This document shows positions 10,601 through 22,300 of a stretch of 64,000 bases of DNA, piece by piece (within the stretch, counting starts at the first letter, position 1; each line of letters starts with the position of its first letter). This stretch comes from Apostichopus japonicus (taxonomy: Eukaryota > Echinodermata > Holothuroidea > Aspidochirotida > Stichopodidae). Below the pieces are notes generated by a model, which was not told where the DNA came from, ran no database searches, and was given only the letters and a program-made list of their open reading frames with translations. The stretch covers positions 4,705,501 through 4,769,500 of the forward strand of contig NC_092575.1 in NCBI RefSeq assembly GCF_037975245.1, given 5' to 3'. The position numbers and the translations under genes are program-made.

Positions 10601-13600
10601 TGCTAGGGGCAACAAAGAAGTTGCCATAGAAACAGCATTATAATCTCCAAATGTATCAGGAGACTGTCACAATGAATGTGTCTTGGCTATCAACCAATCA
10701 GGGACAGATATTTGGGCATTTGCTGTAAACATCTGTCCCACTGCATCTATGCTCAGCATGTTTGACCTGAGCTTTACCCAAATATTTGTTACTGTGTTGT
10801 GGTTGTCAATGTAAGCAAAGCTGTTACCCAAATGATCCTTTACAAAACAAACCTAAAATACCAGAGATAAAAGAAAGGTTTAATATTAAGTTTTCGTTCA
10901 TGCAGGTATATTAGAACAAACTTTCCTGTCTCTTATATCCTATGAGCTGTTTACTTTGATTTTTTAAATTTTTTTTTATGCTAACATTAGGTCACCGAGG
11001 AAGCTCCCGAGTACCCTGTCATTAACAGGTATTACTATGTCGAGTTTATGTTCTTGGAAGACTTTGCTAGCAAGACAAGCACCGGCCAAGAAGATACAGA
11101 GAAAGATGAAGGCAAGGAAGAAGAGGAGGAGAAGAAAGATGAGGTGAAATGACGACAAGCAAATTAGTGTGAAAGAATTATTTCAATAAGTGGTTAGACA
11201 TGACTTACTCTTCCAGATCTGTGGATAAGAATTGTTTGGGAGAGGGATTTGAGGGCTGACAATATAAAGTATCCAGTGGTGAAGAGATTGTACTTCTGTT
11301 ATCATCAGTAGCTGATTAAGGGCGGGGCAACAGGGGCACGTGCTCCGGGCCCCCCACATTTTGGGGCCCCCATATTTAGAGTATCCTAAGATTTACAAAA
11401 CTGTCGTAATTGTGGTCCACAAAATTCTTAGCATGTAACGTTGAAGTGATGCGTTTCACATTTTAAATTCATTGAAACACGATGAAATACTCTCTGAATT
11501 TGCAAGCATGAAAGTGTGGAAAAAATACAGACTATAGGGCCCCCCACACAATTGCGTGCCCCGGGCCCCCCACACGCTTAGTCCGGCCCTGGTTATCATC
11601 CACCACAGCCATTGGACCAACAGAAAGCTTAGAGCTGGCACTGATTCTTTAACCGTGTTTAATTAATCACTATAACAGTGATGAATCAGTTGTATTATAT
11701 TGATTGAATATTAGGAAGAATACTTCATATAATCAAAGTTCTGATCCTTTAAATACATTTTATGTTAATTATTCTTCTAGGAACTTGCAAAGGCTGATAA
11801 TCTTCTTACCACAGAAGATCATATTTCAATCAATGAGGATTGTCAAGAAAATACAGAAGTTCAATCCGATGGAAATGGTTAGTATTAAATTAACGTTCTA
11901 AACTTTCTATTTTAGGAAGAAAATAAATTGATCAAGAAAATATTTGTTCTGTATGTTAGGTAATTTAGCACTCACTTAGCATTGTACTGTGACATCTTGT
12001 ACCAATCATTGCCTGTGTGGTATAATAGAACCATATACCGTATATGTGTACTGTCTCAGGAATTACACGCTAGACCATCGAATGCTGACAAAAATGGCAT
12101 AATTTTAGCAAGGGCAAAAACAATATCCTTTAAAAATGTCTGTTGTGACAGAGTTTTTATGGGTTTTTTGGTCGTAAAAATTTCAGACGTGAGCGAAACA
12201 TTTTAGGCATTTCTGTAACATTACTCTTCTATGGATAACGAAACACAAATTTAAACTGACTAAAAATTACAATTGAAAGATGTATCCTCTGTCTTCCATT
12301 TTAATATGTTTGTGATTAATGTATTAAGTATTACTTTGGGGTGTTACTAAAACGAATGACAATTGCGTTACACATAACGAATGACAATATGTTGTACACA
12401 CTAAAAAAATGCGTTGACTAAAACGAATGACAATAATGACAGCACATGCATTTTCTTCAACCGGATATCACAGTTCAGACTTCGTGGGTATCTAGATATA
12501 GTAAAGTACGGACAAGATAAAAACGCACCTTAAAGTAAGCGAAATTGTAAGTCTGATTTTAAAAAGTAAATTTAACGTCATTTTCCCGATATTAATTGTT
12601 AGAAACTAACAATATTATAATCTTGAAACGGCTTCAATTATCTTTCTATATAAATCTACAGAGGTAAAAAGCACAGAACTCAAGCGCATTCTCACACAAA
12701 ATCTTTCCCTGTGGTTTCTATCCGTAAATTACACCAAAACCCTACACCCACGTAACATGCGATTTTCCTCAAATCATTTTTGCGCAGAAAACCAATAACC
12801 GCATTTACTCCACTCCGTTAATCATTCTATCTCCACTCAACACTGTCCTTCGTTGTCATTCGTTGTCATTCGCTGTCATTCGCTGTCATTCGTTGTCATT
12901 CGCTGTCATTCGCAAATGATAATTTACCCTGTACAAAGTCAATTGTCATTCGGTCATTCGCTGTCATTCGTTTTAGTTTGTCCCTTACTTTGTACCTACA
13001 AATGGTAAGTGTAACACTTCACGTTGGAAGAGTTCTATCAGAACATGTGGAGCATCTTCTAATTTGTTACATTGGAAAATTAAAAGTACCAAACACTTTG
13101 TTCGTCTCTCTTATTCTCCACCTCCCGCAATATTATACCATATTTTTTCAATGTCTTTCAGTTCCTGTCGGGACGTTTTTCACAGCTTTAGAATCTCAAG
13201 CTCCATCTGCAGTGCCTCCAGAGGATGAAGAAGAGAACGATAAAGTGCCGTCACCACCTCCTGAACTGAAATTGAGACCTTATAGGTAGGTGATTTAGCC
13301 TCCATGCTCCCTCCACAAAACTGTTGCCATGGTAATGAACTATGTTTAACCTAGCTCGGGGGTTTCTACTATTAAATTCCTCAATGACTGCCAGCAAGAA
13401 ATGTTTGGAGCAAATTATGTAAGGTAGTGGGATCATTTTTGTTGCTGGTCAGTTTTGAAACCTTCTTGAAGTATAGTTAGCTTTTGGCGTGGGGAGGGGG
13501 TCAAAACCCCTGACCTAGATGAAAGGTGCAATTTGCTTATCATTGCTGTAAGTGGAAACACTTGTACAATCCAGATGATCCCTGTTTAGGTCAAAGGTTT

Positions 13601-16600
13601 TAAATTTTCATTGACTCGATGAATTTTCATCATCATGTAACCTCAAAGGAGGGGCCGGTGAGGAGGGGGGAGTTTAATAGGGGGAGGTATAAACTTCTTT
13701 TTTTATCTTGTATTTCTATTTTCTGTTGTGTGAGTTATTTTATGTTGACTCTTGTTGACATATTTTGTTGCCAGGTTAATCTGGGTTGCTCTTTACTTCA
13801 TATTATAAATCCCTGTCCATTTGATGATATGGAACCAACAACAGCTAAAATGTCTTCTGTTTGAAGAAAATTTGGGGGCATTTATGTTCATGTAATGAAC
13901 AGACCATCCTAGTATTCCTTAGTCTCTTCAAACCAATGATAATATATATACGTTTGTAATTAACAGAACACAAAACATGCAATGGACAGAAGAATCGTTA
14001 GGTAACCTGGAGATGGGATTCATTCAGACGTTGGTCATCGATGACCTACCGGCTTTAAAGCAGTGTCTTAAACAAGGTTTGAAGCTAGCCGTCAAAGAGG
14101 ACAAGGTAAGGAATTGATTCGCTCCACCAAAGAAGGAATCTTAAGACTCATCTGTAAATCATGCAAATTTGAGCAAGCTAGTAGTGGCAATTAGTAGCAT
14201 TAAATGAATATTCAATAGTTGACTGATCTGTGACTATTTTGGCCAAGCTGCTAGAAATGCTAACAATTGATCTTGCCTTCAATCAATCAATTTCCTGCTT
14301 ACTCAGTCAATGTTTCCCTTTCGTATGTGCATATTTAACGCATACTTTGTGTACATTACTATCATTTTCTTCAATGCACACAACAATACGTCCCTCCTTT
14401 GAAGGTATTATCGTACCCTCCGGAGGAAACTGACGATGTTCAAAGCATAGCTAGTCAGAAGAAAAGTGGGAAGGATAAAGGAGACAAGAAGGAGGAGAAG
14501 AAAGAGAAGCCCAAGGATCCAAAGGTTTGTTTATTAAAACAACGTTTAGCATTAAATTTACTAATTATAAGTACACAACCACACAGCATATTTTTTTTTT
14601 CTTCATTTTTTTTTTTCCAGTATATTTATAAACAGGACATCAAAAGTGAGTAGGTAATAAGAAAATATTATTTTAAAATGCTAGTGTATAGGGAATTCCT
14701 CGGATCGGCCTAGATTTCGTCAAAAATTTGCCCAGAAAATTATTCATCTTAAATAGCAAAGAATTTTTGCTTTGAAATAACGAGAGTAATGATTACTATT
14801 TTGACAGGGAGGAAAGAAGAAAAAGAAAGAGCCAGAAATTGAACTGATCCATTCTCCACCCGAGGTCACCATCCTCGGAACTTACACCTTGGAGCTCAAG
14901 GAGTTCATCGATGGAGAAAACCTGGCGCGAGAGGTCTGCGTGTGTCACGTGATAGAGAGAGAATGCATAGAGGAGGATCAACAGGACAAACATGATGATA
15001 AAAAGGTCAGTTCAACTTTCCCTTTAGTCCTTGTCGACCTTTAATTGTTCTGTCGTCTCCAAGTTTTGTAAATAATTATAATGGACATTTATAATGCGCC
15101 GGTATCCGTAAAAAAAAAATGCTCATGGCGCAATGACACAAACAGTGCAAGCATTAGAAGCGTGATTTGTTAATAGGTGTGTTTTTGTGGGAATGTAGGC
15201 AAGGTTGCTATGGAAACATAGTAGGTGGTAGTATAAAGCAGAATATTTACAATGTCATATTTTAGAAAGTGTAAAACAAATTTCTGAAATAGCAAAGGAA
15301 ACAAAAATTATTTTCTGTTCTAATTTTCTTCGCTCGTTCATAAAGTTATATGCATGTATGGAATATTATTGTTAAAAAGGTTGATAAAATTGATTCGTTT
15401 TTGGTCCTTAAGAAAAACATGGACATTGATAAAGGTAATTTGCACTTTTAAATAAGCCATCAAATTACAAAGACGTAGGTAGGTGTGGAGGATCGATAAT
15501 GGTCAGAATGCTAATTTGCAGTTCTTCATTTCCATCTGCTGCCAGCAGTTCTCATTATCTTGTCTAGTTGCTCCAACCAAAATTGCTTTCTTGCCCTCAT
15601 AGAAAAAATCGAGAACCTGCGACCTTAAAGGCTTTGAAGACTCGCCCTAAAACTGTGTGCCGGCTCTGAAAAAGTTAACTTTCTGTTGCTTGCAAGTGAA
15701 GTTTTTTTCTTATCGCTACAAAATGCAGACAGTAATGAAACGTGATACCTTGTTATCTTTTATCTAGACCTGAGATGTCCACGCTGCTATGTACACTGTG
15801 TTGTGGGTATTGACCGTAGCTGTATGAACTGACTTACCGACAGTAGCAAGCTGTGTGTGTACTTTCTGGGATCGATGGTGGTGTCTAACCCTTCTGTTAC
15901 ACATCATTCGGAACTAGGTCAGATTACCGGCATTAGACGTTACTTTTTGCGCGAGTCTTCACCCCCTTTAAGTTTCAATACAAGCTGACGGTACACTCAG
16001 TGACTATGGATAGTGTGCATGGAAGGTAGTGATATGTTTCACTACGTCGGTTCTTTAAGTTGGTCTGTCTCCCCTTTTTTTACAGGAAAAGACGAAGAAA
16101 GGAGATGGAGATGCATCAAAAGGCAAAAAAGGGAAAGAAGGAAAAGAGAAAGGTAATGGTAAACTTGATTTACACTTTATAAAACTATCTCTATATGTAT
16201 TTTGTATGTATTTTAGATCCTCCTGCAAGCAGGAACTTGTGAAGAAGCAGTCATTGGCTTATCAAAGCCGCAAGCTGACTGAAGTCAGTCTCTTACATTC
16301 ATATTTAACGTCCATGATTATAAATTGTTGTCAACTACTCTGTAACTGCACGACATACATTAATCTGGGAGTAACTCGAACCGGGGACCTTGTGATTGAA
16401 AGGCACCGGCGTTAACCACTGAGCTAACACTCCACTCTATGCCCAAGGCTAGTTGCTGCAGTTTGAAGCAGTAATTAGAAATATGCCCTGACGAGCTCAT
16501 TCCCAAGAGAAAATCAAGATAAATTTACTCTGTGTCTGTCCATGTGGGAAAAGAGGAGCAGTGACTTGTGCAACAGGGGGGGGGGGGGGAAGGGGGGCTC

Positions 16601-17383
16601 CCCACCTGCAACTAACAGTTAGGGGAAATGGTTCAGTTGGGAAAAATGGTGCAGTTGGGACACTTGTCCATTCAGCCAGGGAAGAATTGTACCCCCCCTC
16701 CCCTGCCCCTTTTTTCTCAACCTCACACAAAGTATTTATTAGCAAAGCCTTGTGTTGAAGGTTACATATATTGACCTGATTAATAGCCTAAATATACCTC
16801 AGAATGCACAATTTGACATATTTTTGACATAATTTGATAAGAGTTTAAGTTTTCTTCCCCCCCCCCCACTTCATAGGTGTCAGCTTCAATGACCACAGTG
16901 CAGTCCCCTTCTTTATCAAATCCTTCGTTCGCCTCTGGTCACAGCACCCAAAGTTCAGGTTTTGCTACAACTAGCAATGTTGCTTGTGCTTCCCCTTATA
17001 ATCTCTAATGGGGCAAATAGTGACATGGAATAACACATTTCTGCCGTGAAAACTACTGCTTATGGAGGGAGGGAAATGGGGTAAGATGAGGAGGTATATT
17101 TTGTGACAGAAAAATCAAACATGTCATCAGCCATAGCATAGTCATAAATAGACTAACCCTAAATCATTGTTTCCTTACTTCAGGTAAAAAACCAGGCAAG
17201 CTAGACAAAGCAGATTCAAAGGCCAAAATCTCTCCACCGAAAGGAACCGTCGAGGAAGAAACGGAGGAAGAGACACCCCCTCCCCCACCCTTAACCGTAT
17301 CACTTAGTGTCGAGCTGGTTAAATGGACCACAGCCCAAGATTCTATTCCAAAAGTTGATACCAAAGAATCAGTTATTACATAG
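4550..17383 (+). CDS. LRRC43: Leucine-rich repeat-containing protein 43 (complete, 16 coding exons)
   Basis: Exons: 4550-4645, 5423-5477, 6267-6460, 7139-7249, 7708-7838, 8600-8720, 9218-9335, 10197-10273, 10991-11143, 11781-11877, 13162-13285, 13967-14105, 14405-14524, 14808-15005, 16086-16152, 17184-17383. All GT-AG phases join, giving 2001 nt or 666 codons; human LRRC43 is about the same length. The N-terminus (LCLNEFPCGTGTW) matches the vertebrate LCLREFPCG signature. LRRs occupy about residues 116-236 (LKELTLSANQL, LKVLELVANQI, LLSLDLSHNCL, LRNLALIGNPLA), followed by an LRR cap ending in YRGFTVDSLRNL. The C-terminal half has acidic and Lys-rich (KEKE-type) stretches and a conserved domain in exons 8-9, 12 and 14. 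The molecular role is poorly known; expression with motile-cilium genes is reported for the family, so a ciliary role is likely but inferred. It is convergent with TCTN2. Confidence 0.93.
5423..5477 (+). CDS. LRRC43: LRRC43 exon 2
   Basis: Residues 33-50, acceptor TTTTTCAG, donor GTGAGT. Weakest exon by similarity, but it supplies exactly the phase shift (0 in, 1 out) that joins exons 1 and 3. Confidence 0.75.
6267..6460 (+). CDS. LRRC43: LRRC43 exon 3
   Basis: Residues 51-115, ending FQSLRIVDKQ, which corresponds to the vertebrate FRSLRVVDKK before the first LRR. Acceptor TTCTTAG, donor GTGAGT. Confidence 0.9.
7139..7249 (+). CDS. LRRC43: LRRC43 exon 4 (LRR 1-2)
   Basis: Residues 116-152 with LKELTLSANQLSTVD, a canonical LRR. 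Acceptor TTGAACAG, donor GTTTGT, phase 0 on both sides. Confidence 0.93.
7708..7838 (+). CDS. LRRC43: LRRC43 exon 5 (LRR 2-3)
   Basis: Residues 153-196: VLELVANQI followed by LHHLGLSLNRI, two LRR cores. Acceptor TTTTGCAG, donor GTAAAA, phase 2 out. Confidence 0.93.
7985..8580 (+). repeat. Minisatellite (TGTCACTGGTGCATGTG-like) split by a MITE
   Basis: Degenerate units with CTGTCAC, GGTGCATGTGTC and CATGTTACC occur at 7985-8123 and again at 8469-8580. Between them is the TTAA-bounded MITE. Lies in LRRC43 intron 5. Confidence 0.6.
8124..8472 (+). mobile_element. TTAA-bounded MITE, copy 1
   Basis: Begins TTAAAGGCATTGAAGACTCG and ends GCGTGAGTCTTCCCACCCTT followed by TAA, so GAAGACTC lies in inverted repeats next to TTAA. 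It is about 349 bp, non-coding and inserted into a minisatellite. TTAA duplication is typical of piggyBac-type transposons. A second copy is at 15625-15971 in the same orientation. Confidence 0.75.
8600..8720 (+). CDS. LRRC43: LRRC43 exon 6 (LRR 4-5)
   Basis: Residues 196-236: LLSLDLSHNCLTEL and LRNLALIGNPLA. Acceptor GCCAACAG, donor GTGAGT. Confidence 0.94.
9218..9335 (+). CDS. LRRC43: LRRC43 exon 7 (LRR cap)
   Basis: Residues 237-276: LIPGYRGFTVDSLRNLSILDD, then EKHHFKGL, matching the vertebrate YYRGLTIDSL and EKHLFRGL segments. Confidence 0.94.
9370..9822. repeat. ATACA/ATACC pentanucleotide satellite with higher-order duplication
   Basis: Degenerate ATACA, ATACC and AGTAC pentamers fill LRRC43 intron 7. 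A block beginning CTATACTACACTATACAATA at 9436 recurs at 9641 (offset 205), and part of it recurs again near 9727. Confidence 0.85.
10197..10273 (+). CDS. LRRC43: LRRC43 exon 8
   Basis: Residues 276-301, EFVRDEAQIIFKIQTVGGI; corresponds to the vertebrate QEAQFVVTIGNIRGV segment. Acceptor TTTCCAG, donor GTAAGT. Confidence 0.92.
10446..10559 (+). repeat. Tandem duplication, about 57-bp unit
   Basis: GTCAAAATATCACCA, then TCCTATGGAAAAT, appear twice in order (from about 10451 and about 10509). Located in LRRC43 intron 8. Confidence 0.6.
10599..10633. promoter_or_regulatory. Two adjacent RFX/X-box-like motifs in LRRC43 intron 8
   Basis: GTTGCTAGGGGCAAC (10599-10613) and GTTGCCATAGAAAC (10620-10633). 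The second matches the X-box consensus GTTNCCATRGNAAC at every position. Similar motifs are at 13323-13336 (GTTGCCATGGTAAT) and 15204-15217 (GTTGCTATGGAAAC). Function is not shown. Confidence 0.35.
10991..11143 (+). CDS. LRRC43: LRRC43 exon 9
   Basis: Residues 302-352: INRYYYVEFMFLEDF aligns with the vertebrate YNYYVTYDFV, followed by a run of Glu/Lys/Asp. Confidence 0.92.
11306..11591. mobile_element. hAT-type MITE with perfect 8-bp target duplication
   Basis: The left end CAGTAGCTGATTAAGG and the right end CTTAGTCCGGCCCTG form imperfect inverted repeats with CAG...CTG tips. The flanks carry GTTATCAT at 11298-11305 and at 11592-11599. The interior has repeated GGGCCCCCCACA. It is 286 bp, non-coding, in LRRC43 intron 9. 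The 8-bp duplication and the tips fit hAT. Confidence 0.8.
11781..11877 (+). CDS. LRRC43: LRRC43 exon 10
   Basis: Residues 353-385, acidic linker (LLTTEDHISINEDCQENTE). Acceptor TTCTTCTAG, donor GTTAGT, phase 1 out. Confidence 0.85.
12346..12977. mobile_element. Element bounded by inverted ACTAAAACGAATGACA repeats
   Basis: ACTAAAACGAATGACA starts at 12346 and a second copy of the motif is at 12417. The inverse TGTCATTCGTTTTAGT ends at 12977. Between 12848 and 12970 the decamer TGTCATTCGC (or TGTCATTCGT) is repeated about eight times in the opposite orientation to the left copies. No coding capacity. It lies in LRRC43 intron 10. Confidence 0.65.
13162..13285 (+). CDS. LRRC43: LRRC43 exon 11
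   Basis: Residues 385-426, Pro/Glu-rich linker ending PPPELKLRPYR. Acceptor TCTTTCAG, donor GTAGGT, phase 2 out. Confidence 0.88.
13967..14105 (+). CDS. LRRC43: LRRC43 exon 12
   Basis: Residues 426-472: TLVIDDLPALKQCLKQGLKLAVKEDK, corresponding to the vertebrate [22 protein letters not shown] block. Confidence 0.92.
14405..14524 (+). CDS. LRRC43: LRRC43 exon 13 (Lys/Glu-rich)
   Basis: Residues 473-512. VLSYP is followed by KSGKDKGDKKEEKKEK, a KEKE-type tract seen at the same place in vertebrates. Confidence 0.92.
14808..15005 (+). CDS. LRRC43: LRRC43 exon 14
   Basis: Residues 513-578: GGKKKKKEP, then SPPEVTILGTYTLELKEFIDGE, corresponding to the vertebrate [22 protein letters not shown]. 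Confidence 0.93.
15625..15971 (+). mobile_element. TTAA-bounded MITE, copy 2
   Basis: About 347 bp, starts TTAAAGGCTTTGAAGACTCG and ends GCGCGAGTCTTCACCCCCTT followed by TAA. It aligns end to end with the copy at 8124-8472 (shared ATGCAGACAGTAATGAAACG, AGACCTGAGATGTCC-like and TTTCTGGGATCGAT blocks). In LRRC43 intron 14. Confidence 0.75.
16086..16152 (+). CDS. LRRC43: LRRC43 exon 15 (Lys-rich)
   Basis: Residues 579-601, EKTKKGDGDASKGKKGKEG. Acceptor TTTTTACAG, donor GTAATG, phase 1 out. Confidence 0.88.
16206..16434 (-). mobile_element. tRNA-derived SINE
   Basis: Read on the minus strand, 16434-16361 starts GTGGAGTGTTAGCTCAGTGG (A-box-like) and contains CCCCGGTTCGAGTTACTCCC (B-box). This is a tRNA-like SINE head. 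The boundary at the 16206 side is uncertain. In LRRC43 intron 15. Confidence 0.6.
17184..17383 (+). CDS. LRRC43: LRRC43 exon 16 (C-terminus)
   Basis: Residues 601-666 plus stop TAG at 17381-17383. PPPPPLTVSLSVELVKW aligns with the vertebrate C-terminal PLTVEVQIQLNQ. Confidence 0.92.
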
Positions 17384-17486
17384 TATATAATACATGTCAA
17401 CTGGCTCTCCAGTTAGCATTATATGCAAATCAGGAAAAGAAAGTTGAATATATCAAAAAATAGACTTTGGTCTAATAAACTGAAGA

Positions 17487-17492
17487 AATAAA
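17487..17492 (+). terminator. LRRC43 poly(A) signal
   Basis: AATAAA about 100 nt after the LRRC43 stop codon; the best candidate for the 3' end of the transcript. Confidence 0.6.
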
Positions 17493-19071
<1,579 letters not shown>

Positions 19072-19077
19072 TTTATT
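19072..19077 (-). terminator. Candidate TCTN2 poly(A) signal
   Basis: AATAAA on the minus strand, 36 nt beyond the TCTN2 stop. A second candidate lies near 18404. The nearer one would give a very short 3' UTR. Confidence 0.4.
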
Positions 19078-19112
19078 TGAATATTTTGCTGGACTCTGTC
19101 GGAAAGTCGTGA

Positions 19113-19302
19113 TCACCACATTTTCAAACCGAGCCAGGGTGTAGTCACGATCACGTATCCCGTAGCGACGAGGATTGTGATCATTGTCACAGCTAAGGAA
19201 TATTCAAAACTATCTCCCTCAAAGGACTCTGTGAATGGGTAGAATAACCCTCTCAAACAGGAGTCTTGTTTGCACAAGGCAGGGTTGTAATCCTTGTAAT
19301 AG
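19113..19302 (-). CDS. TCTN2: TCTN2 exon 17 (C-terminal membrane helix)
   Basis: Residues 1260-1322: two Cys, FYPFTESFEGDS, then a hydrophobic helix (SLAVTMITILVATGYVIVTT) and PWLGLKMW before TGA. The human protein ends in a similar helix with PW. Confidence 0.92.
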
Positions 19303-22300
19303 CTGCAAAGGAAAAATTGGAATGTCTATTGCTTTGTTTTCATTAGAGAAGGGTCAGGAGAAGGGGTAGGAAAGGGCGAGCAAAGGAGAGGGGAAGGGGA
19401 AGGGGGAGATTTTATATTTGCATATGGGAAACATATCATTTGCATCTGAATTCTATTTTCAAACATGCATACCAATAGTTTGCAAATTCCCTGATAACAA
19501 AAGCGTGAGTGAGAAACAGTATAGGTCATTTTTTTCAAGTCTTGCTTCTTAGCAAGAGATTCGATATATAATATCCCAACATAGACATTTGTTGACCCTG
19601 CAGAGAACAAAATATAATCTATGCATTGAAAGACCCCTTCCACACACTTACAGGGATATTCAGGTGGCTAACGTTTAATGTTAACCAAAATATCTGGAAA
19701 TTCTATTCATCTTTAGGTCAAAACTATAAATACTATATAGTATGTCGTCTTGTGGAGAATTTAACATATTTTGAAAATTTGGCAAATTTTAAGAATGCAT
19801 CTAACAACAGCAGAGTTAGTGATGTCATCACCGCAAAGATAAATACGAACAAATTCAGATTTCGTTGTCGTGGATACAGAAAAGTGTCTGGGAAATAATT
19901 TTGAACGGAATCATCACTTGCTAACGAATTTACTATTTTTGGAGAAGAAGATCTCGGTCCGAACAATTGTAACCTATTTCACGTAACACTGGGGAAGGTT
20001 CTGATAAAACCTGCAACAACAAAAAATACAAAATTTCCCTTTAAGACCTCTTTGAGGTTTAAGTAAGAGAAAAAAAACTCACAGGATCACAGATTCGGGT
20101 GGTATAGGTGGGACCTTGGTGAAGGTCACCGAGGAGGTCACCATGAAAGACTGAACATATTCCTCATCGACACCGGTGGTGGTGTTTGTGTTCTGACACC
20201 GCACTGCGTTAGCACCCATACAGTCCATTTTCAGGACGGAGGATGTGTAGCTGTCAAAAAAGTCACAAAAAATAATGAGTCTTTGAGATCATAAGTGAAG
20301 AGAAATTTTGAGATTGTATTTTGGGTCTGGTAGGAACCGTGCATCATCATTCCAAGCGAGCTATGCTTACGGATAATAATTGGATTATCCTGAATCTAAA
20401 TAGGTGTTGAACTTTAGTTTTGTTTTTCTTCGTTCTTGGCACAATTTTCGAGGACTAATGCGTATTTTGTCAGCATAAAGTTACCACGGTCCAATACTCA
20501 ATGGAACAGGTACCTTTTTGTTTAACAATCAAAGTATGTTGCCTACTAGATAATAGTGATTCTCAATGCAAAACACAATATCAATTTTAATACTGTTGTA
20601 GATGATTTTAAACATTGGATGGCAGCAATTTCAAGATCAAACACTGCTTTTCCCATCTCCAAGATGGCGCAGACATTACATCACGAAACGGTAACAACAG
20701 AACAAGATACCAATCCAGTTTTGCTTTCCCTTGGATCTGGTAAATTTTGGAATTTGGAGACTGATGATCAACATGTTGTAACAACTTTACCAAAACTTTC
20801 CTGGTGTTAATACTTATGATTGGAATCAATTAAGCTAAAAACATTCTCTTAAATTCTTTACGTTTAAATAAATGGCAAATATTTAGCCATTGGAATGTTT
20901 TGCCTCTCTGCAAATAAATACAGCAACCTCCCTATGACAAACGTTCACCTGATTTTCGCCGAGACGATTTCTTGAATCATAAAGCCGTTATATTCCCCCT
21001 CATCTGTAATGAGGACTTCCAGGTTGACTCCAGTCGGTACATCAAAGCATATCCCGTTGAGTTGATCCAATATCTGCGGGGGTGTTGGATCTTGTACAAA
21101 CGTCTGGTTGGGATATTCAGTGGTCAGAGGGGACTCTGTGGTTACAGAAGTCCCGGTAGGTTGAATTAGACCAGAGTCATCGACATTTTCATTGTCCTCC
21201 CTGTAGGATATTCAAGAAATTAAATCAGTGTATTATTGCCAAGAAAATATGTTTAATAAATATTCTACAAAATATTAAATACTGTGATCGTCCTTACAAA
21301 TTGAAAAGTTTACACAAAACAAAGCTGAAGTCAGTCTCTTCAAGTCATGGGGTTAACAATGTTTGTTCAATGTGGACTACTCATCTGACATTGTGTTAGA
21401 CATCAAGCGCAAACCCCAAAAACATATTTTTCTCTTACATCAATTTTTCGATAACGCATTATCGCATCGTTGCCTGCTAACTCATCATCTCGTAGCTATC
21501 GGACTTAACTTTGGCCAATGGCTCATCAACCACTTTCAACTTTCTACATAGAACTCAAACATGTAGTAGTAACTGGTTTAAGTTCAACATGTGGGTCGAA
21601 AATTCTTGGCTCTGAATTTACTTTTATAATCTCCTTTCATCCTGTACTCACCAATAAAATTTCCAAAAGTTGTCGATATGACCTACAGACCCAAAAACAG
21701 TCTTAACACTTGACAACAGAAGAGTACAGTCGCAGCGATTATAAATACAGGTAACTCACGTAATGATAGCGGCCCAGTTACTTTCTTGGAGTACGTCTGC
21801 AACTCCTGTTTTACCGATCACGTCTGCGGCTACGAAGGTCTTCAGATTCTCCTTCATGTACGTTCGTAGCTCTGTACAGTTGGAGAGATCGGATAACGAC
21901 AACCTGAGAAAACAGCCGGACAGCGTGTTTTCTCCTAAATAAATCTCCTGCGAGGTTGCTTCCGAGCAAAGACCATTGGAGCCTGCAAGATTGATGTAAA
22001 AAACATTGAGCAAATAGTTTAAAAGAAAAAAAAAAGAACAAAATAGTTTTAAAAGAAATAAAATTCTTAAAATGAGCAAATAAATCACTAATTTTTAATC
22101 CTACTCTATCTGAAGAAAACTTTTTTCTTTTCAGGTCTATAGTTTGCCGGCCATGTTTATCTGTTGTTCACGTACATGTTGGATAATGTATTGGGTAAGC
22201 AATTGGATTGGATTTGCAATTGGTAATTGGATTTGCAATGGGTAAGCAATTGGATAAGCAATAACTTTAACAACCTTCGAGCCAACTGTTAAAATGAGGG

